The notes beneath the pieces were generated by a model. That model saw only the letters and a program-made list of their open reading frames with translations, did not search any database and was not told the DNA's origin. Of a DNA stretch of 61,698 bases, positions 1-7,379 are shown one piece after another. The stretch is taken from NCBI GenBank assembly GCA_002773795.1, contig PFAD01000008.1, forward strand, positions 1 through 61,698. Direction: 5' to 3'. This DNA is from Chlamydiae bacterium CG10_big_fil_rev_8_21_14_0_10_42_34. Lineage in GTDB: Bacteria; Chlamydiota; Chlamydiia; Chlamydiales; SM23-39. Every line of letters starts with the position of its first letter. Positions within the stretch are counted from its first letter, which is position 1. Both the position numbers and the translations under genes were made by a program.

Positions 1-105
1 AGAACACCGAGAAAAAGAAATACCCGGTCCCATCCCAAACTTATCTGAATCTGAAAAAGAAAGAAATAAACCACCGAGGACACCGAGAAAAAGAGATACT
101 CGATA
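1..105. repeat. Degenerate direct repeats, ACCGAG-type (two adjacent copies)
   Basis: Two adjacent, imperfect copies of one element (about 1-46 and 50-105) share the blocks ACACCGAGAAAAAGA and AGAAATAAACCACCGAGG. A third, longer copy lies at about 1003-1081 and reproduces both the CCACCGAGGACACCGAG block and the CGGTCCCATCCCAAA tail of the first copy. The repeats are too diverged to be a recent insertion sequence and I see no transposase or terminal inverted repeats. I infer an intergenic dispersed repeat family. Confidence 0.7.
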
Positions 106-133
106 CTGCTCTTTCGATTGTACAGAACGCACA

Positions 134-206
134 GAGAATCTATGGTAGCCTCATGGATCGCTGCAAACTCTTCTTCCGTCGGAAGACCTTCAGAATAATC
201 GGTCTC
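134..206 (-). pseudogene. Duplicated gene fragment, partial copy of the adjacent small membrane protein gene
   Basis: On the minus strand this stretch can be read as LPTEEEFAAIHEATIDS, nearly identical to LPTEEELGAIHEVNIDS inside the neighbouring gene (DNA at about 438-512). The fragment begins exactly where the intact copy's reading frame ends, one base out of frame, so the last residues of the intact gene are read from duplicated DNA. It is a decayed partial tandem duplication and has no start of its own. Confidence 0.65.
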
Positions 207-570
207 TCGACCTCAACGCCTCGGATCCTAGCACCAAACCAGCGCTCAGGACCATTCCTGCGATAAGTGCTATAAATCCTGCAAAAATTGATATTCCCAA
301 ACTTGGTACGGACCAAATAACTATGGGAGTAATGATTGCTGCTGCTCCTATAAAAAAACCGAGATTGCGAAGGGCGGCTACGGCAATTTCCTTTGTTCTC
401 CATGCAGCACTGTATTCTCGATGTTCCACAGCTTCCCGAGAATCTATGTTAACCTCATGGATAGCTCCTAACTCTTCTTCCGTCGGAAGATCTGCATAAT
501 AATCGTTTTCTTCCGTGTCAGAAAGAGGTGGAGTTGGTGCTGTTGGATAGAAACTTGCTCCAGTTGCCAT
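190..570 (-). CDS. Small membrane protein of unknown function
   Basis: A 126-residue protein with a Pro/Thr-rich, acidic N-terminal tail (about residues 1-60, including the acidic LPTEEE stretch) and two predicted transmembrane helices (about 71-90 and 92-115). An ATG at 570 is preceded by GGAG at suitable spacing. I do not recognise the family. A soluble tail plus a hydrophobic hairpin is the arrangement of chlamydial inclusion-membrane (Inc) proteins, so an Inc-like role is possible but is inference only. The C-terminus runs into a duplicated out-of-frame fragment of the same gene, so the original protein may have been longer. Confidence 0.6.
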   Translation of the reverse strand: MATGASFYPTAPTPPLSDTEENDYYADLPTEEELGAIHEVNIDSREAVEHREYSAAWRTKEIAVAALRNLGFFIGAAAIITPIVIWSVPSLGISIFAGFIALIAGMVLSAGLVLGSEALRSRDRLF

Positions 571-679
571 AATATTATCTCCGTTTTATTTGCTTAATGT
601 CAAAATTATATCACAAATAAATATTTTACTACACATAATTAAAGCAATTATTTTTTTAAACTCTTAATATACTTGTTAT

Positions 680-897
680 TAATCGTTTAGAGGCGGCCAC
701 CGGGAGCCAACTCCTCCTGCACTCGTTTCTTGCTGACTTTCGTAGCAAGAAGTGAGTGGAATAACCCCAGCTTCCCTCAAGATAAGAATTCCTAATAAAC
801 CCCCATGTAGATCATATGGTTGATAGGTTTGGAGACTAGGTAGCCGCCAGATTTTCATCACACCTCAATCAAGGAAACTTGGTTGAGGTTTTTTTTT
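680..897 (+). ncRNA. Candidate structured non-coding RNA
   Basis: The plus strand here has no credible ORF but shows an organised structure: GGCGGC (692-697) can pair with GCCGCC (843-848) as a closing helix. Inside it, CACTC and TTCTTGCT can pair with AGCAAGAA and GAGTG to form a strong hairpin at about 719-759, and GGGAGC can pair with GCTTCCC around it. A TATACT hexamer (668-673) sits just upstream, though its -35 is weak, and a strong intrinsic terminator closes the unit at 862-897. It does not carry tmRNA, RNase P, SRP or obvious 6S RNA sequence signatures that I know. A decayed gene is the main alternative. Confidence 0.35.
862..897 (+). terminator. Rho-independent terminator
   Basis: ACCTCAATCAAG and CTTGGTTGAGGT form a 12-bp stem (one T-G wobble) around a GAAA tetraloop, followed by eight T residues on the plus strand. 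No plus-strand protein gene precedes it, which is the main support for a non-coding transcript here. Confidence 0.8.
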
Positions 898-929
898 GGG
901 CTGCGTCGGCTTAACTTTAGATTTTCCAC

Positions 930-1002
930 CTATGCGCTCGGGCCGTGCTACTGCACTGCCCCTCACTTTAGATGAAAAATCTAAAGAGCCTCCTTGCCCA
1001 TA
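930..1002. repeat. Second diverged direct repeat, copy 1
   Basis: Shares TATGCGCT, GTGCTA, AAAAATCTAAAGAG-like and CTCCTTGCCCA blocks, in the same order and spacing, with 1236-1309. The copies differ at many positions, so the duplication is old. Function unknown. Confidence 0.55.
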
Positions 1003-1081
1003 ACCTGAAAAAGAAAGAAATAAACCACCGAGGACACCGAGGACACCGAGAAAAAGAGATACTCGGTCCCATCCCAAATTT
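1003..1081. repeat. ACCGAG-type direct repeat, longest copy
   Basis: Contains the AGAAATAAACCACCGAGG block, then a doubled GACACCGAG unit, the AAAAAGAGATACTCGG block and the TCCCATCCCAAA tail also seen at the start of the window. The doubled 9-base unit indicates slippage within the element. Confidence 0.7.
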
Positions 1082-1235
1082 ATGCCATAACTGATTAAGA
1101 TAAGAAAGGCCTCCGCCCCCAGCATTGGGTGGGCATTATCTTTCCTTTTATCTTTGTGTTTGTTTTTGGGGGTGCGGGGGTTCCCCCCGCCTCTGTGGTT
1201 TCTATCTCTGTGGTGAATATCTAGTTAATTTCGTC

Positions 1236-1309
1236 TATGCGCTTGCGCTGTGCTATTGGCACAGCCACTCGCTTAGCCCGAAAAACCTAAAGGGTCTCCT
1301 TGCCCACAA
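1236..1309. repeat. Second diverged direct repeat, copy 2
   Basis: Partner of the element at 930-1002 (shared TATGCGCT, GTGCTA, CCTAAAG and CTCCTTGCCCA blocks). It is preceded by CTCTGTGG repeats at about 1190-1215, another low-complexity unit. Confidence 0.55.
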
Positions 1310-1513
1310 GACTTGAATATTGTTTTTCTTTGTGGCTTGCCGTCTCCCGCGCTAAAATATGATATTTCGTTATGAGCTTAACCTAAAGATATTACGTTTT
1401 TATTTTTTTATGTGTTTTGGATTTAATGTAAATTAGTTGTTTCTTTTTTTATTTACAAAATCTTTGGGCCCTTTTATTAGGAAGATTATGGTACTAAATA
1501 GGAAGGTCCTTAC

Positions 1514-1729
1514 ATGAAAAATCATAAATTTGTTGATAGACTTTCAGTGATTTTACTGCTTATTGGCGGTATTTGCTGGGGTTTAGTTGGAGCATTTAAC
1601 TTTGATCTTATCGGTTCAATTTTCAATACCGATGCATCAATGATGTCTCCTCTTTCTCGCATTATCTATGTGGCAGTTGGCTTGTCAGCTATTTACCGCA
1701 TCATTTTGTGGGCTAACAAACGTAAATAA
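1514..1729 (+). CDS. DUF378 family small membrane protein
   Basis: A 71-residue protein with two hydrophobic helices (about 10-30 and 45-66). It carries the hallmarks of the DUF378 (YuzA-like) family: GGICWGLVGAFNFDLIGSIF near the middle of helix 1 and SRIIYVAVGLSAIY in helix 2, with a short basic tail. An AGGAAGG-type ribosome site lies upstream of the ATG. DUF378 proteins are widespread, stand-alone membrane proteins of unknown function. A weak GC-rich hairpin follows the gene at 1744-1774. Confidence 0.85.
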   Translation: MKNHKFVDRLSVILLLIGGICWGLVGAFNFDLIGSIFNTDASMMSPLSRIIYVAVGLSAIYRIILWANKRK

Positions 1730-1743
1730 TATCTAATATTCGT

Positions 1744-1774
1744 GGGCGGATAGACGCTTTAGTTCGATCCGCTC
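1744..1774 (+). terminator. Possible terminator hairpin after the DUF378 gene
   Basis: GGGCGGAT can pair with ATCCGCTC (8 bp, one wobble) across a 15-nt loop, just after the stop codon. There is no T-run, so intrinsic termination would be weak. Just downstream, at about 1799-1816, the 8-base unit ACGCTAAG is doubled, another small direct repeat. Confidence 0.35.
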
Positions 1775-1843
1775 ATATTACAATCCCTTACATTTCAACG
1801 CTAAGACGCTAAGAGAAATTTATTGAAGCTGTGTTATTGGCTT

Positions 1844-2827
1844 TTATGCGGTTTCTAGGTTTTTTGCTTTTTCGGCCTTTTTGATATAGCCTTGACGTAG
1901 CTCTGCGCTGTAGATCAACCACAGTCCCATAGATACAATTGCTGTAGATAAGAAGATGGCTGCTGATGGCGCCTCTCCAAGGAAAAGCCAGCTGCTAAGC
2001 GATGCGAAAATTGGGCTCAATAGACCCATAAATGAGAGAAATGTTGCGGTAAAGCGCTTCAGCATCATCCCGTATAGGTTGTAGCAGATGATGTTTGAGA
2101 TGAGCGTCATGATCAGTGTCCCTTGCAAAAAGGGTGCAAAGGCTGACGCTGCAACAGGTAAGGGATTCCAGTTTTCTGAAAAATAGGAGTGGATCAGGGC
2201 AAAGGCGCCACCAATCAACATACTTGATCCATTGGCCATCGCAGCTGAAACAGTTGTGTCTTTGACAATCAGACGCAATAGAACCCAGCCGTAAACTGAG
2301 CAAAGAGCTGCCCCAATCATCGTCAGTTCTGGCCAGGAGAGAAATGAGAGGTCTGTCAAAAGTTCATTTGACCCTTTCTGCATGGCAAGAACAGGGATAA
2401 ATCCTGTAAAGCCTATGATCATCCCAAGCCATTTACGGCCATTCATCTTCTCCCCAAAATGGAAGTAGGAAAATAGGGCGGTAAAAAATGGGGACAGGCT
2501 ATAGATAAAGCAAGTTTTTGCAGCGGTCAGGTGCTGCAGGCTCCAAAACTCTAAGGCATTTGTTAAATAGATGCTGAAGAGAGCAAGTAGGCAGATAGAA
2601 AAAAATTGCTTGAATGTGAGTTTAAATGAAAGGCGATCTTTTAGGGCTACGAAGATAAGCATCAAAACCCCTGCCAAAATCATCCTTGATGCAGTGAGAA
2701 ATAAAGGGGGGCAATACTGCAGCGTCATCTTCCCAATAGAGAAAATGCTGGACCACATTGCGTACATCAAAGATACGATTAGAATCGACATGGAAATGAG
2801 CATATCAGGCGGGCTAGATATGATCAA
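1844..2827 (-). CDS. DMT superfamily (EamA-type) transporter
   Basis: A protein of about 327 residues with ten predicted transmembrane helices arranged as two five-helix EamA repeats, typical in length for drug/metabolite transporters in the inner membrane. The second repeat contains the family-typical region reading SFMGLLSPIFASLSSWLFLGE. The substrate cannot be told from sequence; chlamydiae use members of this superfamily for metabolite import from the host. The start is uncertain: TTG at 2827, or ATG at 2803 or 2791; none has a strong ribosome site and the last would still keep the first helix. It is followed at 10 bp by the upstream-lying unknown gene on the same strand. Confidence 0.8.
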   Translation of the reverse strand: MIISSPPDMLISMSILIVSLMYAMWSSIFSIGKMTLQYCPPLFLTASRMILAGVLMLIFVALKDRLSFKLTFKQFFSICLLALFSIYLTNALEFWSLQHLTAAKTCFIYSLSPFFTALFSYFHFGEKMNGRKWLGMIIGFTGFIPVLAMQKGSNELLTDLSFLSWPELTMIGAALCSVYGWVLLRLIVKDTTVSAAMANGSSMLIGGAFALIHSYFSENWNPLPVAASAFAPFLQGTLIMTLISNIICYNLYGMMLKRFTATFLSFMGLLSPIFASLSSWLFLGEAPSAAIFLSTAIVSMGLWLIYSAELRQGYIKKAEKAKNLETA

Positions 2828-2837
2828 GAAGGCTGAT

Positions 2838-3554
2838 TTAAAATTGTTTTAATACAGGAGATAAAATCTGTGTGTTGAAGTACTGGTCTCGATTGATTTC
2901 GTTTGCAAGCTCGTAAAGATTATTTATAAATAGCTTGCATTTAGTGTTTTGTGTTCTTTCTCCTGAAGTAATAATTTGCATAAAAGCCTCGACTTTCTCA
3001 TGGTCCTTAAGTTCTGCGAAACTTCTTTTTAGCTCGGCGAGTTTGGTTTTTAGGTCATTCGATTTGTGTGGATAGAACTTTTCGTTCGGTCCAATTCGTA
3101 AATGATGGATCAGTAAGCAGCTAGAGCTCCATTGAAAAATATTTACTGATGTGTCGCCTGAGTCTAGTTCGCCCTCGTTGCGCAACAATTCCTTATAAGC
3201 TTTTCTTGTCTCGGGATCTAAAAAGGAGAGGGCAGTATCAATTGAACTTTTGAAAAATGTGGTATTGTTCATTTGCTTAAGCTCATATGATCTGCATGGG
3301 CATTGCAACAGGGTTGATTTATCTGTGGGTTTGTTTTTAAAGTAGCTAACTATTTTATATATACTCGTCGCGGAGAAGTGGATCAGTTCAGCTGCAAAAG
3401 TAATTGTTGTAGAAATAATGACTAGGGCAATAGCGGATACTTTTTTGATGCTTTCCCAAAAGGTATTATGAGGGAGCGTGCCTATTTTGCTAAAGAGGGC
3501 TAGGGTCATTTGTGTATGCTGAAAGGGACTGTAATTATTGTGTGCGATATCCAT
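2838..3554 (-). CDS. Hypothetical protein with one or two membrane helices
   Basis: A 238-residue protein; I chose the ATG at 3554 (AAAGGG upstream), because a longer frame to 3722 would run into the divergent yhhQ gene. Residues about 37-62 form a hydrophobic segment (SAIALVIISTTITFAAELI), then a CPC motif and a mostly helical, charged C-terminal region. I do not recognise the family. The layout (short N-terminal tail, hydrophobic segment, cytosolic tail) would fit a chlamydia-specific membrane or inclusion protein, but that is inference. Confidence 0.6.
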   Translation of the reverse strand: MDIAHNNYSPFQHTQMTLALFSKIGTLPHNTFWESIKKVSAIALVIISTTITFAAELIHFSATSIYKIVSYFKNKPTDKSTLLQCPCRSYELKQMNNTTFFKSSIDTALSFLDPETRKAYKELLRNEGELDSGDTSVNIFQWSSSCLLIHHLRIGPNEKFYPHKSNDLKTKLAELKRSFAELKDHEKVEAFMQIITSGERTQNTKCKLFINNLYELANEINRDQYFNTQILSPVLKQF

Positions 3555-3631
3555 AGATTTTTTCCCTTTATACGTGTATTCTAGTGGGCTGAAAATATAA
3601 GAGATATTTAGAAAATTATGGAAGATCTTTT

Positions 3632-4288
3632 GTGAACGAGCTTCTTTTTTTGAGTCACACTTTAGTTGCAATTGTCTTTGTTTTGGGGGCGCTTCGCTTA
3701 GGGAAAAGTGCGCTGATTGCAATGATTGCCCTTCAAGGTGTTTTGGCCAACTTATTTGTCGTCAAACAGATGCCCCTTTTTGGTTTTGCAGTTACCTGTA
3801 GCGATGTTTTTGCCGTTGCTGGAATTTTGTCGTTGAATTTGCTTCAGGAATATTTTGGAAAAAAGAGCGCTCAACAAGCGATAAAAATCTCATTAATCAC
3901 ATTGCTGTTTTTTGCATTTATGTCCCAGATTCATCTTCTTTATACTCCGACCCTCTTGGACCAAACTCATGGAGCTTTTGTAAAGATTTTATCCACTTCC
4001 TCTCGCATCATTTTTGCATCGATTGCTACCTTTTATCTCGTTCAGCAGTTCGATGTGCGTTTTTTTTCTCTTTTACGCGGAGCCTTCCCTCTTCGCCTTA
4101 CGATTTCTTTAGTTGTATCTCAACTTCTCGATACGGTTCTTTTCAGTTTCTTAGGGCTTTTTGGACTTGTTGAGTCGGTCTTGGATATCATCGTCGTAAG
4201 CTTTGTAATCAAATGTATGATCATTGCGATTAGCTCCCCCTTTGTCGCATTTACAAAAAGGTATGTGAAGCATGACCTTCCGGTTTGA
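3632..4288 (+). CDS. yhhQ: Queuosine precursor transporter, VUT/YhhQ family
   Basis: A 218-residue integral membrane protein with six predicted helices. It matches the VUT family (YhhQ, COG1738): the N-terminal region KQMPLFGFAVTCSDVFAVAG, then LNLLQEYFGKKSAQQAI, and the RGAFPLRLTISLVVSQLLDTV-like fifth helix are family landmarks. YhhQ imports queuosine precursors. The start is a GTG at 3632 with GGAAGA at good spacing. Its 3' end overlaps tgt by 17 bp, so transporter and enzyme are probably translated as a coupled pair and together salvage the queuine base from the host, since no preQ1 biosynthesis genes are seen in this window. Confidence 0.88.
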   Translation: MNELLFLSHTLVAIVFVLGALRLGKSALIAMIALQGVLANLFVVKQMPLFGFAVTCSDVFAVAGILSLNLLQEYFGKKSAQQAIKISLITLLFFAFMSQIHLLYTPTLLDQTHGAFVKILSTSSRIIFASIATFYLVQQFDVRFFSLLRGAFPLRLTISLVVSQLLDTVLFSFLGLFGLVESVLDIIVVSFVIKCMIIAISSPFVAFTKRYVKHDLPV

Positions 4289-5399
4289 ACTGATCCACAA
4301 GTCTAAAAAGTCGAGCGCGCGTGTAGGTCGAATCCATACGCCTCACGGCATCATCGATACGCCCAACTTTGTTGCCGTTGGGACAAATGGAACACTCAAG
4401 GCTCTCGATAACCGTATGGTTGATTCAATAGGATTGCAACTGATGTTTTGCAATACGTACCATCTCCTCTTGCAACCAGGGCCTGCTGTGATTCAAAGAG
4501 CTGGAGGACTGCACCGTTTTATTAACCGAAAGATGCCGATCATTACCGATTCAGGTGGCTTTCAGGTCTTTTCACTTGCATATGGTTCGGTCGCTGATGA
4601 GCTCAAGAGCCGCGGCGCAAAAAAGCGGGATGGGCTCGTACTAAAAATCTCAGAAGAGGGCGTTCACTTCCGTTCTTATCGCGATGGGGGCAAAGTTCTT
4701 CTAACTCCTGAAACATCGATCCAAACACAAAAGTCACTCGGTGCTGACATTATCATCCCTCTCGATGAACTTCCCCCTTATCACATCGGCTCCAAAGAGC
4801 TCATCCGCTCTTTAGAAAGGACTCACCGTTGGGAAAAAAGATCGCTCGATGAGCATTTAAAAAATCCACAAGGGCAAGCAATGTACGCTGTCATCCATGG
4901 TGGTGTAGATCCTAATTTACGAAAACAAAGCTGCGACTATTTAAGTACGCTTGCTTTTGACGGATTTTCAATTGGTGGCTCGCTTGGTAAGACAAAGCCA
5001 GAAATGGTTGAGATGCTAACTACTTTGCTACCACGACTCCCAACGGACAAGCCAAATCACCTCCTAGGGATTGGGGATCTTGAATCGTTAAAGCAGTGCG
5101 TTCCTCTTGGCATTGATACATTTGATAGTTCCTATCCGACAAGAGCTGCGCGCCATGGCATGTTGCTTACGCAAGAGGGGAATATCAAAGTTGAAAAAGG
5201 GGAAAATGCAAACCATTTTGCTCCCATTGAAAGCAATTGCACTTGCTGGACCTGTCAAAACTTTACCCTTGCGTATCTCCATCATCTTTTCAAAGCGAAA
5301 GAATTAACCGCGTATTCTTTGGCATCGGTTCACAACTTACACTTCATGGTTGAGCTGATGCGTAAATACCGCGAGGCGATCTTAGAAGACCTCATTTAA
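4272..5399 (+). CDS. tgt: tRNA-guanine transglycosylase
   Basis: A 375-residue TGT that exchanges guanine 34 of GUN-anticodon tRNAs for a queuosine-type base. Visible landmarks: DSGGFQ (D93, general acid/base), FDSSYPTR (D285, nucleophile) and the zinc site C323-x-C325-x2-C328 with H354. The base-binding pocket departs from preQ1-type bacterial enzymes: the usual DEC reads DEL (165-167), the usual VQGG reads IHGG (208-211), and the usual LAVGE reads FSIGG (232-236). Loss of the Cys, Gln and Glu positions that accommodate preQ1 suggests direct use of queuine, as reported for Chlamydia. It overlaps and is probably coupled to yhhQ. Confidence 0.95.
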   Translation: MTFRFELIHKSKKSSARVGRIHTPHGIIDTPNFVAVGTNGTLKALDNRMVDSIGLQLMFCNTYHLLLQPGPAVIQRAGGLHRFINRKMPIITDSGGFQVFSLAYGSVADELKSRGAKKRDGLVLKISEEGVHFRSYRDGGKVLLTPETSIQTQKSLGADIIIPLDELPPYHIGSKELIRSLERTHRWEKRSLDEHLKNPQGQAMYAVIHGGVDPNLRKQSCDYLSTLAFDGFSIGGSLGKTKPEMVEMLTTLLPRLPTDKPNHLLGIGDLESLKQCVPLGIDTFDSSYPTRAARHGMLLTQEGNIKVEKGENANHFAPIESNCTCWTCQNFTLAYLHHLFKAKELTAYSLASVHNLHFMVELMRKYREAILEDLI

Positions 5400-5432
5400 G
5401 AAAATAGCGTGCGAGCTTTTCCTTCATTTAGT

Positions 5433-5452
5433 ATAAGTTTCTATGAACTTAT
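5433..5452 (+). promoter_or_regulatory. Inverted repeat upstream of the TIGR04255 gene
   Basis: ATAAGTT and AACTTAT form a 7-bp inverted repeat around a 6-base spacer, directly upstream of the GGAGG ribosome site of the next gene. It could be an operator or an mRNA hairpin; there is no independent evidence for either. Confidence 0.3.
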
Positions 5453-5461
5453 GGAGGACCT

Positions 5462-6277
5462 ATGCCTATTTTTAAAGCTGAAAAAATCAAAAAACAAGAA
5501 CTTCCCCCTTTACTTCACCCCCCTTTAATTGAGACGATTTTTGAGATTCGTTGGCAGCTTGAAACAGACGAGCAAACTGGCCGAATGAGAGATCCGTCCT
5601 ATCCTATGATGTACGGAAGATTATATGAGCGGATGAAAAAGGATTTTTCTATCATTGAAGATCTGCCAAGCACGCAGGCGCATCCAGAAACGACCCCTTT
5701 TGTCCCTCGCCATAGAATGAGAAAAGAAAAAAATGGATATCCGCTTGTTCAAGTTGGGCCTGGAATTATCACGCTAAATCACTCTAAAGGCTATTCGTGG
5801 TCAGATTTTAAAGCGCTTGCGTTAAGACTTGTGGAATCGGTCATTGATTTGTATCCAACAGATGCCCCGCTTTTAAACTTTATTAAAGCAGAGCTCCGCT
5901 TTGTCAATGGGATCCGTTTTGATATTGCGAGAGAAAATCCTCTTGCTTTTCTTGCTGATAAGCTTCATATGAAAATTGAAATGAGCCCCGAATTTAACGA
6001 ACAAAATATCTTAAATGAAAGACCCAATGCACTTGGACTGAATTTAAGCTACGCATTGGAAAAGCCGATGGGTAATTTAGGAATTAGCTCAAATTTAGGT
6101 CAGTTTGACGGCAAGCCAGCGATCATTCAGCAGAGCGTAATTCACTCTTTTGGCGAACTTGTTCCGACAGACGGGAGCAATTTTGAACCTTGGCTAGAAG
6201 ATGCTCATGAAGTTGCAACGAGCTGCTTTGGGATCTTTTGTCAGGGCGAGTTAATGGATAAATTTTGTGGCGGATAA
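5462..6277 (+). CDS. TIGR04255 family protein
   Basis: A 271-residue soluble protein. It has the TIGR04255 pattern: an N-terminal HPPLIETIFEIRW motif (about 20-32), a central VQVGPGIITLNHSKGYSW stretch, and a KAELRFVNGIRFD segment near the middle. The family is sporadically distributed in bacteria and has no established function that I know of. A good GGAGG ribosome site precedes the ATG. The stop codon lies one base before the malate dehydrogenase ATG, so the two are co-transcribed, but this says little about function. Confidence 0.8.
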   Translation: MPIFKAEKIKKQELPPLLHPPLIETIFEIRWQLETDEQTGRMRDPSYPMMYGRLYERMKKDFSIIEDLPSTQAHPETTPFVPRHRMRKEKNGYPLVQVGPGIITLNHSKGYSWSDFKALALRLVESVIDLYPTDAPLLNFIKAELRFVNGIRFDIARENPLAFLADKLHMKIEMSPEFNEQNILNERPNALGLNLSYALEKPMGNLGISSNLGQFDGKPAIIQQSVIHSFGELVPTDGSNFEPWLEDAHEVATSCFGIFCQGELMDKFCGG

Positions 6278-6278
6278 G

Positions 6279-7271
6279 ATGAGTCAACCAATCAAACGAG
6301 TTGTCCTAACGGGTGGAGCAGGTCAGATAGCCTATAGTTTAGCCTTTCGCATTGCGAATGGCGATTTTTTAGGTCCAGATCAACCAATTGCTCTTCATTT
6401 GCTCGATTTAGAAATCAGCGGTCAAGTTTTAAAAGGCTTGAAAATGGAGCTCGATGATTGTGTCTTTCCTCTTCTTAAAGAGATCAAAATTGGCCATGTA
6501 GCAGAAGAAATGTTTGGCGATGTTCACTATGCTTTTTTGGTGGGCGCTAAACCGCGTGGCCCTGGCATGGAAAGAAAAGATCTTCTCGCTGATAATGGGA
6601 AGATCTTTGTTGAACAGGGAAAAGCTCTCAATGCAGCTGCCTCGAAAGATGTTCGCGTGCTTGTCGTGGGTAATCCTTGCAATACGAACTGTCTTATCGC
6701 AATGCACCACGCTCCAAATATTGCGAGAAATCAATTTCATGCAATGACGAGGCTCGATCAAAATCGAGCCACGTTTCAACTTGCCAAAAAGGCCAATGTG
6801 GATACCAAAGATGTGAGTCATCTCACTATTTGGGGGAACCACTCATCAACTCAAGTTCCAGATTTTGTGAATGCCAAAATTAAAGGCCAAAGAGTTGAAA
6901 AAGTAATCAACGATCGCAAATGGCTTGAAAATGAGTTTATCCCCACCATCCAAAAAAGGGGCGCTCAGGTCATCGCATTGCGCGGTAAATCTTCGGCTGC
7001 GTCAGCTGCAAATGCAGCAATCGGTGCCCTTAAATCGGTAACTATTGCAACCCCAAATGACGATTGGTTTTCTTCTGGGATTTATTCGGAAAACAACCCC
7101 TACGGGATCGATCAAGATCTCGTTTTTTCTTTCCCCTGTAGGTCAAAGGGAAAAGGGGATGTTGAGATTGTGCCAAACCTACATCTGGACCCTTTTTTAA
7201 GGGATAGGCTCGAAACGTCACAAAAAGAGCTCCTCGAAGAGCGCGATTTGGTTCGCGACCTGCTTCCTTAA
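6279..7271 (+). CDS. mdh: Malate dehydrogenase
   Basis: A 330-residue NAD-dependent malate dehydrogenase of the cytosolic-type (LDH/MDH) group, interconverting malate and oxaloacetate in the TCA cycle. The N-terminus has the dinucleotide fold TGGAGQIAYSL, the TRLDQNRA motif holds the substrate-binding Arg and catalytic Asp, and IWGNHSSTQ holds the catalytic His. I chose the ATG at 6279; a GTG at 6267 is in frame but overlaps the upstream stop region. With citrate synthase 1.3 kb downstream, the window holds two TCA-cycle enzymes. Chlamydiaceae retain mdh but not citrate synthase. Confidence 0.93.
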   Translation: MSQPIKRVVLTGGAGQIAYSLAFRIANGDFLGPDQPIALHLLDLEISGQVLKGLKMELDDCVFPLLKEIKIGHVAEEMFGDVHYAFLVGAKPRGPGMERKDLLADNGKIFVEQGKALNAAASKDVRVLVVGNPCNTNCLIAMHHAPNIARNQFHAMTRLDQNRATFQLAKKANVDTKDVSHLTIWGNHSSTQVPDFVNAKIKGQRVEKVINDRKWLENEFIPTIQKRGAQVIALRGKSSAASAANAAIGALKSVTIATPNDDWFSSGIYSENNPYGIDQDLVFSFPCRSKGKGDVEIVPNLHLDPFLRDRLETSQKELLEERDLVRDLLP

Positions 7272-7320
7272 CATATTTATAATAAGATTCTTAAGCATGC
7301 CTGCCAGTTTAAATAATTAA

Positions 7321-7350
7321 TTGCATTCTAATGTAATTTAGTTGTATAAT
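7321..7350 (+). promoter_or_regulatory. Sigma70-type promoter
   Basis: TTGCAT (7321-7326) and a perfect TATAAT (7345-7350) are separated by 18 bp, upstream of the small gene beginning at 7380. Predicted start of transcription is near 7357. Confidence 0.6.
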
Positions 7351-7379
7351 ATATGCAAAGTTAATAAACGGATGTAATT

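Larger units (their letters stand above)
571..1513. other. Gene-poor region with repeats and a candidate RNA
   Basis: About 940 bases without a convincing protein gene. It contains a candidate structured RNA with a terminator (680-897), a copy of the ACCGAG-type repeat (1003-1081) and two copies of a second diverged repeat (930-1002 and 1236-1309). Short open frames here translate the repeats into low-complexity peptides and have no credible ribosome binding sites. From 1310 to 1513 I see only AT-rich DNA leading to the next gene. Confidence 0.6.

Noticed and set aside
679-861. 60-residue minus-strand frame starting near GAGG
   Set aside because: A ribosome-like site precedes it, but the start overlaps a plus-strand terminator stem and the peptide has no recognisable features; the RNA structure on the plus strand explains the region better.
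865-1125. 86-residue minus-strand frame
   Set aside because: It translates the ACCGAG repeat (reading as LFLGVLGVLGGLFLS), has no ribosome site and no compositional sign of a real protein.
1125-1316. 63-residue plus-strand frame
   Set aside because: It covers low-complexity and duplicated sequence; the Cys/Gly/Leu-rich peptide reflects the repeats.
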